This document shows, piece after piece, positions 1-9,300 of a stretch of 64,000 nt of DNA. Both the position numbers and the translations under genes were made by a program. Under the pieces are notes generated by a model. That model searched no databases. It worked only from the letters and a program-made list of their open reading frames with translations, and had not been told where the DNA came from. Within the stretch, counting starts at the first letter, position 1. Each line of letters begins with the position of its first letter. This stretch comes from Nodosilinea sp. E11 (GTDB lineage Bacteria; Cyanobacteriota; Cyanobacteriia; Phormidesmidales; Phormidesmidaceae). The stretch is from assembly GCF_032813545.1 (NCBI RefSeq), contig NZ_CP136520.1:4768001-4832000 (forward strand), given 5' to 3'.

Positions 1-420
1 GGTTTGCAGCAGTTGTTGCAGGGTTTTGTACACCGACCCCGCCAGCGGAATCGACTGCACTACTTTTTCGCCCACATCGAGCAGCCAGCGTCCGGCAATG
101 TTGCGGGCCATCAGGCCGATGATCAAAATGGCCAGTAGCGGTACTGACAGGCCAATCATCAGGTTGATGATGTTGACCAATACCGGATTGAGGCCGTCAA
201 AGGGGGCCAACTGCCGTGGGAACCGAGTCAGCAAACGCACTACCCAGGCCGAAATGGTGATGGTCAACCAGATGGTAGTGGCCAGCGGAATGATCACCAG
301 CAGCCCGGCGATTAGATCGTTCTTAAGGTCTTGCTTGATCTTTTGCAGCACAGGTAGCTTGGGGTGATCTGGGCCTGGCATAGAGGAAGTGTCGAGGGTA
401 GGCGAACCGTTTAAGTCCAT
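1..420 (-). CDS. DUF502 family membrane protein (partial, 3' end outside window)
   Basis: The first 140 codons of a minus-strand gene are present; the rest lies beyond base 1. After a polar start (MDLNGSPTLD) and a basic stretch (QKIKQDLKNDLIAG) there is a first hydrophobic segment at about residues 37-60 and a second at about 82-106, followed by a GxSIPLAGSVYKTLQQ-type stretch. This order (basic lead, two membrane helices, then a soluble SIPL.G.VYK region) is what I recognise as DUF502, a widespread family of inner-membrane proteins of unknown function. The ATG at 420 is the first start after an AT-rich stretch. It is separated by 237 bp from the 3' end of mgtE, which is on the same strand, so a promoter of its own is likely. 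Function is unknown. Confidence 0.8.
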   Translation of the reverse strand, partial: MDLNGSPTLDTSSMPGPDHPKLPVLQKIKQDLKNDLIAGLLVIIPLATTIWLTITISAWVVRLLTRFPRQLAPFDGLNPVLVNIINLMIGLSVPLLAILIIGLMARNIAGRWLLDVGEKVVQSIPLAGSVYKTLQQLLQT

Positions 421-657
421 AATCCCAAAATGCTGTCTAGAGATAAATCAGGCGACGAAAGCAAGGGGCTAGGGGGTGATTAAAGTATTGGCAGTGGGAC
501 AACCTAAACTACAACGACCTTACAAGAACATTGTAAACATTTGTATCGACAAGCGGGCTAAATGTACAGCCTTGATCGGTAAAATTTGGCTTTTGTACTC
601 CCATCCTAAAACAAATGGGTAGTGTAGCTAACATTTTAGACCCAAGCCACGCTGCTC

Positions 658-2055
658 CTAGGCCAGCCCCAGCATGTGGCGGGCCAGGGTGAGGTAGAGC
701 AGCACCCCCAATACGTCGACAACGGTGGTGATGAAGGGGGCTGACATCAGGGCTGGGTCGAACCCAAGGCTGTCAAATAAAATGGGTAAGGCACCCCCGG
801 CGGTAGAGGCCAAAATCGAGATTGCCACCAGGCTAATGCCCACAGTCATGGCCACGGGTAGATCGCCCTGGAGTAAGTAGGCCCATACGGTGACGACAAC
901 CCCAAGCATCAGGCCGAGCACGGTACCGGCGATCGCCTCGCGCCGAATGACCGAGAGAGCCTGTTTCGAGCTAATCTCTTGGGTATTGAGACCCCGAATG
1001 ACCACCGTAGACGACTGCGCTCCGACATTGCCGCCGCTGCCAATCAGCAGGGGAATAAAGGCGGCCAGGGCCACCACCTGCTGCAAAATATCTTCTTGGC
1101 TGCGAATCACAGCGGTGGTGACGGTGTTGGTAATCAGCAGAATCGAGAGCCAGACTACCCGCTTGCGGGCCACATCAAACAGGTTGGATTGAAAGTAGCT
1201 GTCGCCGCCGCTCTGCACACCGCCCAGGGCATAGATGTCTTCGGTGGTTTCGGCCTCGATCACGTCGATCAGGTCATCGACGGTGATGATGCCCACCAGT
1301 CGGTCTTCAGTGTCGACCACGGGTACGGCCAAAAAGTCGTAGCGCTGCACCAGTCGAGCCACTTCTTCTTGGTCAGTATCGGTGCGTACCGAGATCACCT
1401 CGCGGGTCATTAGGTCGCCGATGGTCTGCTCAGGCTGGCCGGTGACCAGGTGGCGCAGAGAGATAATGCCGGTCATACGACGGGCCGCATCGGTAACAAA
1501 CAGGTAATAAATGGTTTCGCTGACAAAGGCGCGGCTGCGAATGTAGTCGAGGGCACGCAGCACAGTCCAGCTTTCTTTGAGGGCAACGTACTCAGGCGTC
1601 ATAATTCGCCCAGCGGTGCCCGGTGCGTAGCCCAGCAGTAGGGCAGTGGCCTCGCGCTCTTGGGGGCTGAGCTGAGACAGCAGGCTGCGCACAAACTTGG
1701 CGGGCAGCTCGTCGAATAGTCTGGCCCGGTCGTCGGGCGACATTTTGTCGACGATGTTGAGAACGTCCTGGCGCTTAAAGTCTTCGATTAACGCCTGCTG
1801 CACGCTGGTGTCGAGGTTTTCGTAGACCTCGATCGCCTCGCCCTTGCTCAGTAGCCGAAAGGCGAGGGCCTGCATAGCCTCGGGCAGGCCCTCGATCGCC
1901 TCAGCAATATCCGCAGGTTGCACCGGCACCAGTAGCGCTTTGGCTCCTGGCAAATTGCCCTGCTCAAGCAGTACCTGGAGCTGCGATCGCACTAGCTCTT
2001 GCAGCTCCCTCCGGTCTACGGTCAGGGTAGTCGGTGTGTTCTGGGCCTCGATCAA
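658..2055 (-). CDS. mgtE: MgtE-type magnesium transporter
   Basis: A 465-residue protein with the full MgtE layout: a cytosolic helical N domain (about residues 35-145), two CBS domains (about 150-270, with GRIMTPEYV and GDLMTREVI at their starts) and five membrane helices from about residue 300 to the end. The conserved GSGGNVGAQSSTVVIRGL stretch lies in the membrane part. MgtE proteins are Mg2+ channels of the plasma membrane whose N and CBS domains sense cytosolic Mg2+ and close the pore. The length is normal (about 450). The start is uncertain: the frame opens with TTG at 2055, with only a weak GGA upstream, and no in-frame ATG or GTG is near. Mg2+ supply links loosely to chlH, which inserts Mg2+ into protoporphyrin, but the two genes are 4 kb apart. 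Confidence 0.95.
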   Translation of the reverse strand: MIEAQNTPTTLTVDRRELQELVRSQLQVLLEQGNLPGAKALLVPVQPADIAEAIEGLPEAMQALAFRLLSKGEAIEVYENLDTSVQQALIEDFKRQDVLNIVDKMSPDDRARLFDELPAKFVRSLLSQLSPQEREATALLLGYAPGTAGRIMTPEYVALKESWTVLRALDYIRSRAFVSETIYYLFVTDAARRMTGIISLRHLVTGQPEQTIGDLMTREVISVRTDTDQEEVARLVQRYDFLAVPVVDTEDRLVGIITVDDLIDVIEAETTEDIYALGGVQSGGDSYFQSNLFDVARKRVVWLSILLITNTVTTAVIRSQEDILQQVVALAAFIPLLIGSGGNVGAQSSTVVIRGLNTQEISSKQALSVIRREAIAGTVLGLMLGVVVTVWAYLLQGDLPVAMTVGISLVAISILASTAGGALPILFDSLGFDPALMSAPFITTVVDVLGVLLYLTLARHMLGLA

Positions 2056-2353
2056 CGGCTGCGTTCCGGCTATACAACTGCCACTAGTCTAGTGGCCTCT
2101 GGCCTTCCAGAGAAGCCAAATTGTAGGGATTATTCCCCGAGCTTTGGTAAAAGACTAAACTAACGCCGTCACTACTTCAATGGGGCTTGTTTCTGGCCAG
2201 TTTTGACCCAGCGGCATAATGGGGTCATTGGCTATTTTAGGGCAGAGTCTCATTCCTGCTATGACCTGTTATGACATTTGTGCGGGCCGCCAATGAGATT
2301 ATTGGTCGAAAAAGCCTGGCTAGTGGCCGAAATTAATGCGTTTATCGGTCAGA

Positions 2354-2536
2354 TATAGCCATAGCCAACATCATTAGGACATTCTGCTTGCAACGATCCC
2401 TGCCTGTCATTCCCGTGGCAACGGGAATCCATTTGAGAGCCATTACGGGCTAGTGGATTCCGGCCCTACGCCTTCGCGGGGGCAGGCTCTGCGCGGGAAT
2501 GACGGCTTTGTCCTAACCTGATGGGCTATAGCTATA
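2354..2536. mobile_element. MITE-like element, family A copy 1 (long core)
   Basis: A 183-bp non-coding element between mgtE and cobU. It begins TATAGCCATAGCCAACATCA and ends with a near inverted copy (GATGGGCTATAGCTATA), so it has terminal inverted repeats of about 27 bp including TAGGACA. The core holds TGTCATTCCCG...CGGGAATCC hairpins and CTTCGCGGGGGC. A closely similar copy lies at 53850-54028, and two shorter copies with the same ends but a different core lie at 14529-14631 and 27795-27908. The ends start and finish with TA, as expected for IS630/Tc1-type TA target duplication (inference). No ORF is inside. Its right end is 52 bp from the cobU start, so it may carry or displace the cobU promoter. 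Confidence 0.75.
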
Positions 2537-2588
2537 TGAGTCAGTCTGAGGGCTAAATCAAATCATCGACTTGAAGAAGGCATTTCCC

Positions 2589-3131
2589 GTGGCACCTAAT
2601 TCTCATATTTGCTTGGTGACCGGCCCGGCGCGATCGGGCAAGAGCGAGTGGGCTGAGGCTTTGGCCACACAGTCGGGTCAATCGGTGATCTACATCGCTA
2701 CCTCTGCCCTAGATCCAGCCGATTTGGAGTGGCAAACGCGAGTGGCACTGCACCGCGATCGCCGCCCCGCCCACTGGCACCTGCAAGAAGTACCCATCGC
2801 CCTGCCCAAAGCCATTCTCACCGCCACCGAACACGACTGCCTGCTGATCGACTCCCTCGGCACCTGGCTGGCCAATCTGCTAGAGCAGGATGACGACACC
2901 TGGCAGGCCACCGTTGACGCCCTGATCGAGAGCCTGGAACAGACCCCCGCCAGCGTCATTCTGGTCTCCGAAGAAACTGGCTGGGGTGTGGTGCCCGCCT
3001 ACCCGCTGGGGCGGCTATTTCGCGATCGCCTTGGCACCCTTACTCGCCAGGTAGGCACCGTCGCTGGGGCCGTGTACCTGGTGGTTGCCGGATATGCCAT
3101 AGATGTTAAAAAGCTGGGGCAAAGGGTTTAA
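2589..3131 (+). CDS. cobU: Adenosylcobinamide kinase / guanylyltransferase CobU
   Basis: A cobalamin-pathway enzyme that phosphorylates adenosylcobinamide and then adds GMP to give AdoCbi-GDP for nucleotide-loop assembly. Numbered from GTG, the P-loop TGPARSGKS is at residues 11-19, the guanylylated-histidine motif HRDRRP is at 55-60, an LLIDSLGTWLANL stretch follows, and EETGWGVVP comes near the end. The length of 180 residues is typical. I chose GTG 2589 because AGAAGG lies 8 nt upstream; an in-frame TTG at 2571 would add six residues but has no ribosome site. The gene stands alone, with a MITE just upstream and an octamer tandem repeat just downstream. Confidence 0.93.
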   Translation: MAPNSHICLVTGPARSGKSEWAEALATQSGQSVIYIATSALDPADLEWQTRVALHRDRRPAHWHLQEVPIALPKAILTATEHDCLLIDSLGTWLANLLEQDDDTWQATVDALIESLEQTPASVILVSEETGWGVVPAYPLGRLFRDRLGTLTRQVGTVAGAVYLVVAGYAIDVKKLGQRV

Positions 3132-3139
3132 GGGTTTGC

Positions 3140-3240
3140 TTCACCCCTTCACCCCTTCACCCCTTCACCCCTTCACCCCTTCACCCCTTCACCCCTTCAC
3201 CCCTTCACCCCTTCACCCCTTCACCCCTTCACCCCTTCAC
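3140..3240. repeat. 8-bp tandem repeat (TTCACCCC), about 12.6 copies
   Basis: A perfect run of the octamer TTCACCCC fills the space between cobU (ends 3131) and the convergent metallophosphatase gene. The last unit contributes TCA at 3237-3239, the complement of the TGA stop of that gene, so the array reaches into its coding frame. No unit differs from the others, which points to recent expansion by slippage. Because the unit is not a multiple of three, changes in copy number do not alter the frame of either gene unless they reach past the stop. Confidence 0.95.
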
Positions 3241-4790
3241 ACCACCAACCCCTCCATCTCATAGCCCTGCCAACTCCCGTCAAACTTTTCCGCCACCAGA
3301 GGCACGATCGTCACCTGGGGAGGGTTGCCGCCAGATATCTCCACCCGTAGGCCCGAGTAGGGGCGATTGAGCTTACCGTCATTTCGGGTGCGGCCCAGGA
3401 ACAGGTGCGACGTGGCCACAGAGCGAGTGCTGCCATCCAACCCTTCGGTCAGCTCTGGCCCTTCTGGGCGCTGTCGCCGTAGGCTGTAGCCGCTGCCGCC
3501 GCAGATTACCCAGGGAATGTGGGCATCGCCGTGGCCGGTGTCGCCCGTACGCACATAATCGAGGCAGTGGGCATGGCCGTTGAGCACGAGATCGACTAGG
3601 GGACGATCTTGAGCTATCTCGGCCACTTCGGCGGCCACGGCATCAAGCACCTGGCGCAGGTGGTAGCGCACGGCTAGGGTTTGCCCCTGACCCCATTTAG
3701 TGGCTTCAGTCACGTAGGGCGGGTGGTGAAAGAACAGAATGCGCCCCCGGACTGCCGGGTCTTGCCAGGAGTCGATCAGGCGATCGCGTAACCACTGAAG
3801 CTGCTCGGTATCCACGATTGACTGGCGAGAACTCTGGAGCTGCTTGCCGATGTCATTGAGCTGCTCGTCGATCGATTCAATCCGTTCAGTGAGGTCTTCT
3901 TGGTGGTCTTCATCCTCTGGACTAAAGAGGCTCATACCGGCCTGTCGCACTAGGTCAGCCTTCGCCATCTCAAGCTGCTGACACTGTTCCTGCAAAGCTT
4001 GACGACCGGCCTGGTCGTTGGCCATGGGCAGAGGCTGGTTAAAGGTGTTGGAGTCGAGGGCAAAAAAATCGATGCCGCCGTAGCGAAAGGTGTAGTAACG
4101 GTTAGGCAGCCGAGTAAACTGGCCTGGCCGGTAGGTAAGGGCGCGGGTTTTGCCCACCTGGCTGGTGTAATAGCTATCGAGATGCTGATCCAGCTGAGCC
4201 TCGGGCACCGCACACAGGTAGTCTAAAAACGCCCTGGCGAAAGTATCGCCCTGGTCAGAACCGTGCCAGCTCACGTCTAAGTCTAGGTAAGAGCGCAGGG
4301 CGTAGCGCAACGGTGCGGTAATGCCTGAGGCCAAACCAATCAGCATGGGAAGGTCGTAGTAGTCGTGGTTGCCCAGTACCGGCAAAATGGGGTGCTGGAG
4401 CGTCATGCGATCGTAGCGAATGCGGCGGTAGTGCTCACCTCCCACTAGCCATTCGCGGTAGGGCTTAATAAAGTTTGACGGATACTGTTCTCGCGAGCCG
4501 ACTAGGTACACCACATCGCCAGTGTGCAGCGTAAACCGAGCCGAGTCGAGGTGGGGAAGGAGCAATTCGGCTACCTGGCGCTGGGGGCTGCTGGTGCGGT
4601 GCCGCCCAGTGCCACTGTCGCCAACCACCAAGAACGAGAACGGTTCATTCTGGCTGCTGCCGTCGGCAATAACCAGGCGGGTTTGGTCGATGCCACGCTC
4701 TGCTAATTTGGGGTGTTGCCATCGCACCCGCTGCTGCATTTTGCGGATTTTGACATCAATGGAAGGCTCTGTGACCAGTTTTGAAGACAT
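3237..4790 (-). CDS. Calcineurin-like metallophosphoesterase
   Basis: A 517-residue protein with all blocks of the dimetal phosphoesterase fold: VVGDSGTG (D58), HTGDVVY (GD at 91-92), LGNHDYYD (140-147), FFHHPPY and LNGHAHC in the C-terminal half. These residues bind two metal ions and cleave phosphomonoesters or diesters. Between GNHD and the late histidines lies an unusual charged, probably coiled-coil insert (about residues 250-320, rich in E, Q and L). I see no signal peptide, so the protein is probably cytosolic. The substrate cannot be told. The ATG at 4790 is used; the divergent methyltransferase starts 70 bp away, so the two share an intergenic promoter region. Its stop codon lies in the octamer array. 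Confidence 0.85.
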   Translation of the reverse strand: MSSKLVTEPSIDVKIRKMQQRVRWQHPKLAERGIDQTRLVIADGSSQNEPFSFLVVGDSGTGRHRTSSPQRQVAELLLPHLDSARFTLHTGDVVYLVGSREQYPSNFIKPYREWLVGGEHYRRIRYDRMTLQHPILPVLGNHDYYDLPMLIGLASGITAPLRYALRSYLDLDVSWHGSDQGDTFARAFLDYLCAVPEAQLDQHLDSYYTSQVGKTRALTYRPGQFTRLPNRYYTFRYGGIDFFALDSNTFNQPLPMANDQAGRQALQEQCQQLEMAKADLVRQAGMSLFSPEDEDHQEDLTERIESIDEQLNDIGKQLQSSRQSIVDTEQLQWLRDRLIDSWQDPAVRGRILFFHHPPYVTEATKWGQGQTLAVRYHLRQVLDAVAAEVAEIAQDRPLVDLVLNGHAHCLDYVRTGDTGHGDAHIPWVICGGSGYSLRRQRPEGPELTEGLDGSTRSVATSHLFLGRTRNDGKLNRPYSGLRVEISGGNPPQVTIVPLVAEKFDGSWQGYEMEGLVV

Positions 4791-4860
4791 AGCGCTTAGG
4801 TGCGGTGTGTAAAATAACCCCGTAGCATGGTCTCAGTAGACCTGAGGAGCAACCACCATC

Positions 4861-5475
4861 ATGGGCGTTTACAACGAGAGAATTTTGCCCTATCTGATGG
4901 ATATTGCCATGGCCGATTCTATTTTGGGTGACTATCGCCAGACTGCGCTGGCCGAAGTTAGCGGCGCAGTGCTTGAAATCGGTTTTGGCACCGGGCTCAA
5001 TTTACCCCATTACCCCGACCATGTGCGTCAGCTGGTGACCGTAGACCCCAGCCCAGGGGTGCACCGCTTGGCCCAAAAGCGCATTGCTGCTTCACCAATC
5101 GCGGTGGATCATCGCATGTTAGGGGGGGAGGCGCTGCCCATGGGCGATCGCACCTTTGACAGTGTGGTGAGTACCTTTACTCTATGCAGCATTGCCCAAA
5201 TCGAGCCAGCCCTGGCTGAAATCTATCGGGTGCTGAAACCGGGTGGTCGATTCTTTTTTGTTGAACATGGCCTGAGTGATGAGCCCGCTATTCAAACCTG
5301 GCAAAATCGCCTCACCCCGATTCAAAAGCGCATTGCTGGGGGGTGTCACCTAAACCGCAATATTCGCCGTTTGGTCGAGCAACAGTTTGATCACGTGGTG
5401 ATTGGTGCGGCCTACGCTCCCAACCTGCCCAAGGTTGCGGGATATTTTTATCAAGGAGTTGCCACTAAACTCTAA
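4861..5475 (+). CDS. Class I SAM-dependent methyltransferase
   Basis: A 204-residue protein with the Rossmann methyltransferase motifs: I, VLEIGFGTG (residues 38-46, SAM glycine loop); post-I, VTVDPSP; and a DSVVSTFTLCSI stretch followed by EIYRVLKPGGRFFFVEHG, typical of motifs IV-V in the Methyltransf_11/UbiE-like group. The compact length and the late LNRNIRRLVEQQFD resemble small-molecule or phospholipid N-methyltransferases and methyltransferase-like 7 proteins; the exact substrate is unknown. GAGGAG about 11 nt upstream of ATG 4861 supports the start. It is divergent from the phosphoesterase and followed 97 bp later by an unknown gene on the same strand. Confidence 0.88.
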   Translation: MGVYNERILPYLMDIAMADSILGDYRQTALAEVSGAVLEIGFGTGLNLPHYPDHVRQLVTVDPSPGVHRLAQKRIAASPIAVDHRMLGGEALPMGDRTFDSVVSTFTLCSIAQIEPALAEIYRVLKPGGRFFFVEHGLSDEPAIQTWQNRLTPIQKRIAGGCHLNRNIRRLVEQQFDHVVIGAAYAPNLPKVAGYFYQGVATKL

Positions 5476-5572
5476 CGGTTCCCTGCGATTGACAACCCAG
5501 GTATTGCTCATACTTCCCCCGGTTCTAAACCAACCGTAACGCCCCGACAGCCCCCATAGAGACCTGCCCGCC

Positions 5573-6241
5573 ATGGCCACCCGCCTTTGGAATTTTCTTA
5601 CCACCGACATTTGCGATTTGGCTGCTCTCAATATTCCAGGCCGCGCTGCCGATGCCGCCGATGTCGTCCTGGCTCTGGCGGAGTTGCTGGCAGCAGAAAA
5701 ACCTACCCTGCAACAGTTAGCTCCCCTATTAACTCAGCTTGACTCGCTGCTTGATGCGATAAATGCGCCCCTGGGCAAGCTCTTGGGGGCACCCCTGCCC
5801 TTTTGGTCGATTGGCACTGGGCTGTTAAAGGTCTATGGAGACGCAACCCAAACAGAGCCCAGCCTAGCTCAGTCGGTGGCGCTGATTAGCCAGGCGGCCT
5901 ACTTAGACAGCTTTCGAGACTTTGTCAAAAGACATCCTAAAGTCGAGCAGTGGCTTTCGACTAAAGACAACAGCCCCCAGGCCAAAACTATTACCCTTCA
6001 GGTCAAAGCTTTAGGCAGCGTTGAACTCACCGATGAAGATGCCCAATTGGCGGCGCTGCACTTTCACCAATCGTCCCTGGCGGTTTTATTTAACGATGCT
6101 TTAAATGCTCGGTTGGTACAGCTAGGGGCATCCTCCGAACAGGCAAATCGAATTGCTGGAGCTGTGGCTAAGGCAACAAATAAACGCGTGGAAGGTGCGA
6201 TCGCAGCCTTGGCCATCCCCACCTTCCCCTGCCAGGGCTAA
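5573..6241 (+). CDS. Hypothetical protein resembling the N-terminal helical region of NACHT-type proteins
   Basis: A 222-residue, almost wholly alpha-helical soluble protein rich in Ala and Leu (for example ADAADVVLALAELLAAE). From memory, the opening LWNFLTTDICDL and the middle LPFWSIGTGLLKVY...PSLAQSVALISQAAY resemble the N-terminal module that precedes the NTPase in large cyanobacterial NACHT-like signalling or defence proteins. Here the frame ends at TFPCQG with no P-loop, repeats or downstream fragment before the chlH terminator region, so it would be an orphan module. That link is a recollection and is weak; that the ORF is a gene is more secure, from its length, codon use and GC matching its neighbours. 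The start is the ATG at 5573. Confidence 0.6.
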   Translation: MATRLWNFLTTDICDLAALNIPGRAADAADVVLALAELLAAEKPTLQQLAPLLTQLDSLLDAINAPLGKLLGAPLPFWSIGTGLLKVYGDATQTEPSLAQSVALISQAAYLDSFRDFVKRHPKVEQWLSTKDNSPQAKTITLQVKALGSVELTDEDAQLAALHFHQSSLAVLFNDALNARLVQLGASSEQANRIAGAVAKATNKRVEGAIAALAIPTFPCQG

Positions 6242-6263
6242 TCGGCTTAGCCCGCTTAACGAA

Positions 6264-6295
6264 CTGATGGGATGGACACCAGCCCACCCCATCAG
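6264..6295. terminator. Candidate bidirectional terminator hairpin
   Basis: CTGATGGGATGG and CCACCCCATCAG form a 12-bp stem with one mismatch and an 8-nt loop, in the 72-bp gap between two convergent genes (the orphan helical protein and chlH). There is no strong U tract on either side, so intrinsic termination is a moderate inference based on position and stem. Confidence 0.45.
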
Positions 6296-6313
6296 TCAAC
6301 CGATCACTGGGGT

Positions 6314-9300
6314 TTACTCCACTCCCTCAATGCGGTCTTCTACTTCCTGGTACAGCTCTTGTAGCTTCTCCAGGTTTTCGTCGCTGGTTTCCCAATAGCC
6401 GCGCCCGTTTACCTCCAGCAGGGTCGAGACCATACGGCGGAACGAGTTGGGGTTGAGATCCATCAGGCGCTTGCACATCTCCGGGTCTTGAATGAAGGTG
6501 GTGTTGACATCTTCGTAGACCCAGTTATCGACCGCGCCAGCGGTGGCCGACCAGCCCATGGTATTCACCAGGCGCTTAGAGAGTTCCCGCACCCCTTCGT
6601 AGCCGTGGGAGAGCATGCCCTCGTACCACTTGGGGTTGAGCATTTTGGTGCGGGCATCCAGTCTCACCGTTTCCGACAGGGTGCGCACCTGGGCGTTGGC
6701 GGTGGTGGTGTCGGCGATGTAGGCAGCCGGAGCCTTACCGTCTTCGCGCAGAGACGCCACCAGCTTGGTGGGGTCAGAGTCGAAGTAGTGCGACACGTCG
6801 GTGAGGGAGATCTCCGAGGAATCCAGGTTTTGGAAGGTGGCCTCGGCGGTCTTCAGGGCCGACTCAAACAGGCCCCGGTTGCTGTCCATCACGCCGGGGT
6901 TGTCGGAGTTGAAGGCAAAGGACTTGCGCTTCAGGTACATCTCCTGGAGTTCGGCCTCGTTCTCCCAGGTGCTGTTCTCTACCGCCAGGTTGATGTTGGA
7001 GGAGTAGGAACCTGAGGCATTGGAGAAGATGCGGGTGGCGGCTTCGCGTAGGCCAATGCCCATCTCTGCGGCCTGCTCCAGGGCGTGTTTGCGAACGAAA
7101 TTCATCTCCAGGGGCTCGTCGGCTTCGGCGGCCATTTTCACGGCGCGATCCAACAAGGCCATCTGGTTGATGAACAGGTCGCGGAAAACTCCAGAGCAGT
7201 TGACCACGATGTCAACGCGGGGGCGACCCAGCTCTTCAAGGGACAGCAGCTCCAGTTTGTTCACCCGGCCCAAGGAGTCGGGCACGGGCTTGACACCCAC
7301 AAACCACATAATCTGAGCCAGGGATTCGCCGTAGGTTTTGATGTTGTCGGTGCCCCAGAGCACGGTGGCGATGGTTTCGGGGTAGGCCCCGCCGTTTTCC
7401 TGGCGTTGCCGCTCCAGTAATCTATCCACCACAATCTTGGCGGACTGCACCGCCGCCGTTGTGGGGATCGACTGGGGGTCGAGGGCGTGGATGTTTTTGC
7501 CGGTGGGCAGCACATCGGGGTTGCGGATCGGGTCGCCGCCGGGACCGGGGAGAATGTACTCGCCTTCGAGGGCTTGGAGTAGGGCACCCAGTTCGTTGTC
7601 GGCGCAGACCTGCTCCAGGCAAAACTCCAGGTACTCCATTAGGGGCTTGAGGGCTTCGCTGTCCACCTTGGTGTAGCCCGCCTCATGGAGAGCTTTGACC
7701 CAGGGTTCTTTGCGGCCAATGTTGAAGAAGTTGAGCCGCGACACCTTAGACACCCGCCCTTCAGCATCGATTTGCTCCTGGACGAGGGCGGCAACGGCGG
7801 CCCGTACCCCCTGGTTGATGTCATACAGGAGTTGGACGTCGGCCAGGTGGCCGCGATCGCTGTTTCCGTAGATATCGTCAATATCGCGGCCCAGGCTCTC
7901 AGCGATGATCCGCTGGAGGCTCTTGATGCCGTCCTCTTCGCGATCGAGGCTGCCGATGTTGACTAGGGTGGCGATCGCCTCTTCAGCTGTGGGCGGCTTG
8001 CCCACCACGTGCAGACCGCAGGGCAGCAGCCGCGACTCGATCTCCATCAGCTTGATGTAGATCTTGCCCACCAGGTTGTCGCGCTCGTCATTGGAAAGCT
8101 CCCCGGAGTCGCCTTCGGGCAGTGCCACGTCTCGATCGAGGTTACAGATCCGCGCCGTTTCAATAATGGCGTTGACGATCTGCACCGCCCGACCGCTCTC
8201 CTTGTTGCCCTGGTAGGAGCCGATCAGCTCGCTTAGCTCTTTTAGCCCCTTATAGAGACCCGCATTCTCAGCAGGAGGGGTCAGGTAGCTGATGGTCTCG
8301 GCATAGCCTCGGCGCTTGGCGATGGTCGCCTCGGAGGGGTTGTTGGCCGCGTAGTAGTAGAGGTTGGGGATGCTGCCGATCAGGTTGTCGGGGTAGCAGG
8401 TGCCCGACATACCCATTTGCTTGCCGGGCATGAATTCCAAAGACCCGTGGGTGCCAAAGTGCAGCACCGCATCCGCGCCCCAGATTTTGTTCAGGAAGGT
8501 GTAGTAGGCCGCGAAGCCGTGGTGGGGGCTGGCAGAGCGGGAGAACAGCAGCCGCATCGGGTCGCCTTCGTAGCCGAAGGTGGGCTGCACGCCGATGAAC
8601 ACATTGCCAAAGGCCTTACCGTAGACCAGCATGTTTTCGCCGTCGGTATTCAGGTTGCCCGGCGGTGGCCCCCAGTTTTCTTCCAGCCGCTCGGCGTAGG
8701 GGGTCAGCGCCTGGTACTCGCGCACCGGCATGCGGTAGGCGATATTTAGCTCGGGGCTGGCGTACTGGGCCTGGGCGTCGTGGATCACTTCTTGCAGCAG
8801 GGCTTCGGGCGACTCGGGCAGATCCTGCACGTCGTAGCCGTTTTGCTTCATCGCCTCCAGCACTTTATAGATGGAGCCGAACACATCCAGGTAGGCAGCG
8901 GTGCCGACGTTGCCCTTGTCGGGGGGAAAGCTGAACACGGTGATCGCCAGCTTTTTGTCGAGCTTGGGCTTGCGGCGTAGGTTGGCCCACTTCATCGCCC
9001 GCTGGGTGATCGATTCGATCCGGTCTTGTAGAGAAATCGCCCGACCAGTTAATCCATCACGGCCCGAAAGCACGATCGGTTCGATCGCCCCATCCAGCTC
9101 AGGAATCGCCATCTGCAGCGCCACCTGAATCGGGTGCAGGCCCAGATCGCTGTCTTCCCACTCTTCGGTGGTTTGGAACACCAGGGGCAGCGCCACCATG
9201 TAGGGGCGGTTGAGCCGTTTCAGGGTCTCGATCGCCTTGGGGTGGTCTTGACGGGCGGGGCCACCCACCAGAGCAAAGCCGGTGAGGGAAACCACGGCAT

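Noticed and set aside
520-536. TTACAA-GAACA-TTGTAA inverted repeat upstream of the DUF502 gene
   Set aside because: Only six bases per arm in an AT-rich region; chance is likely and no regulator can be named.
2093-2588. Cobalamin riboswitch upstream of cobU
   Set aside because: The space is taken by a MITE-like element and I see none of the conserved B12-box bases.
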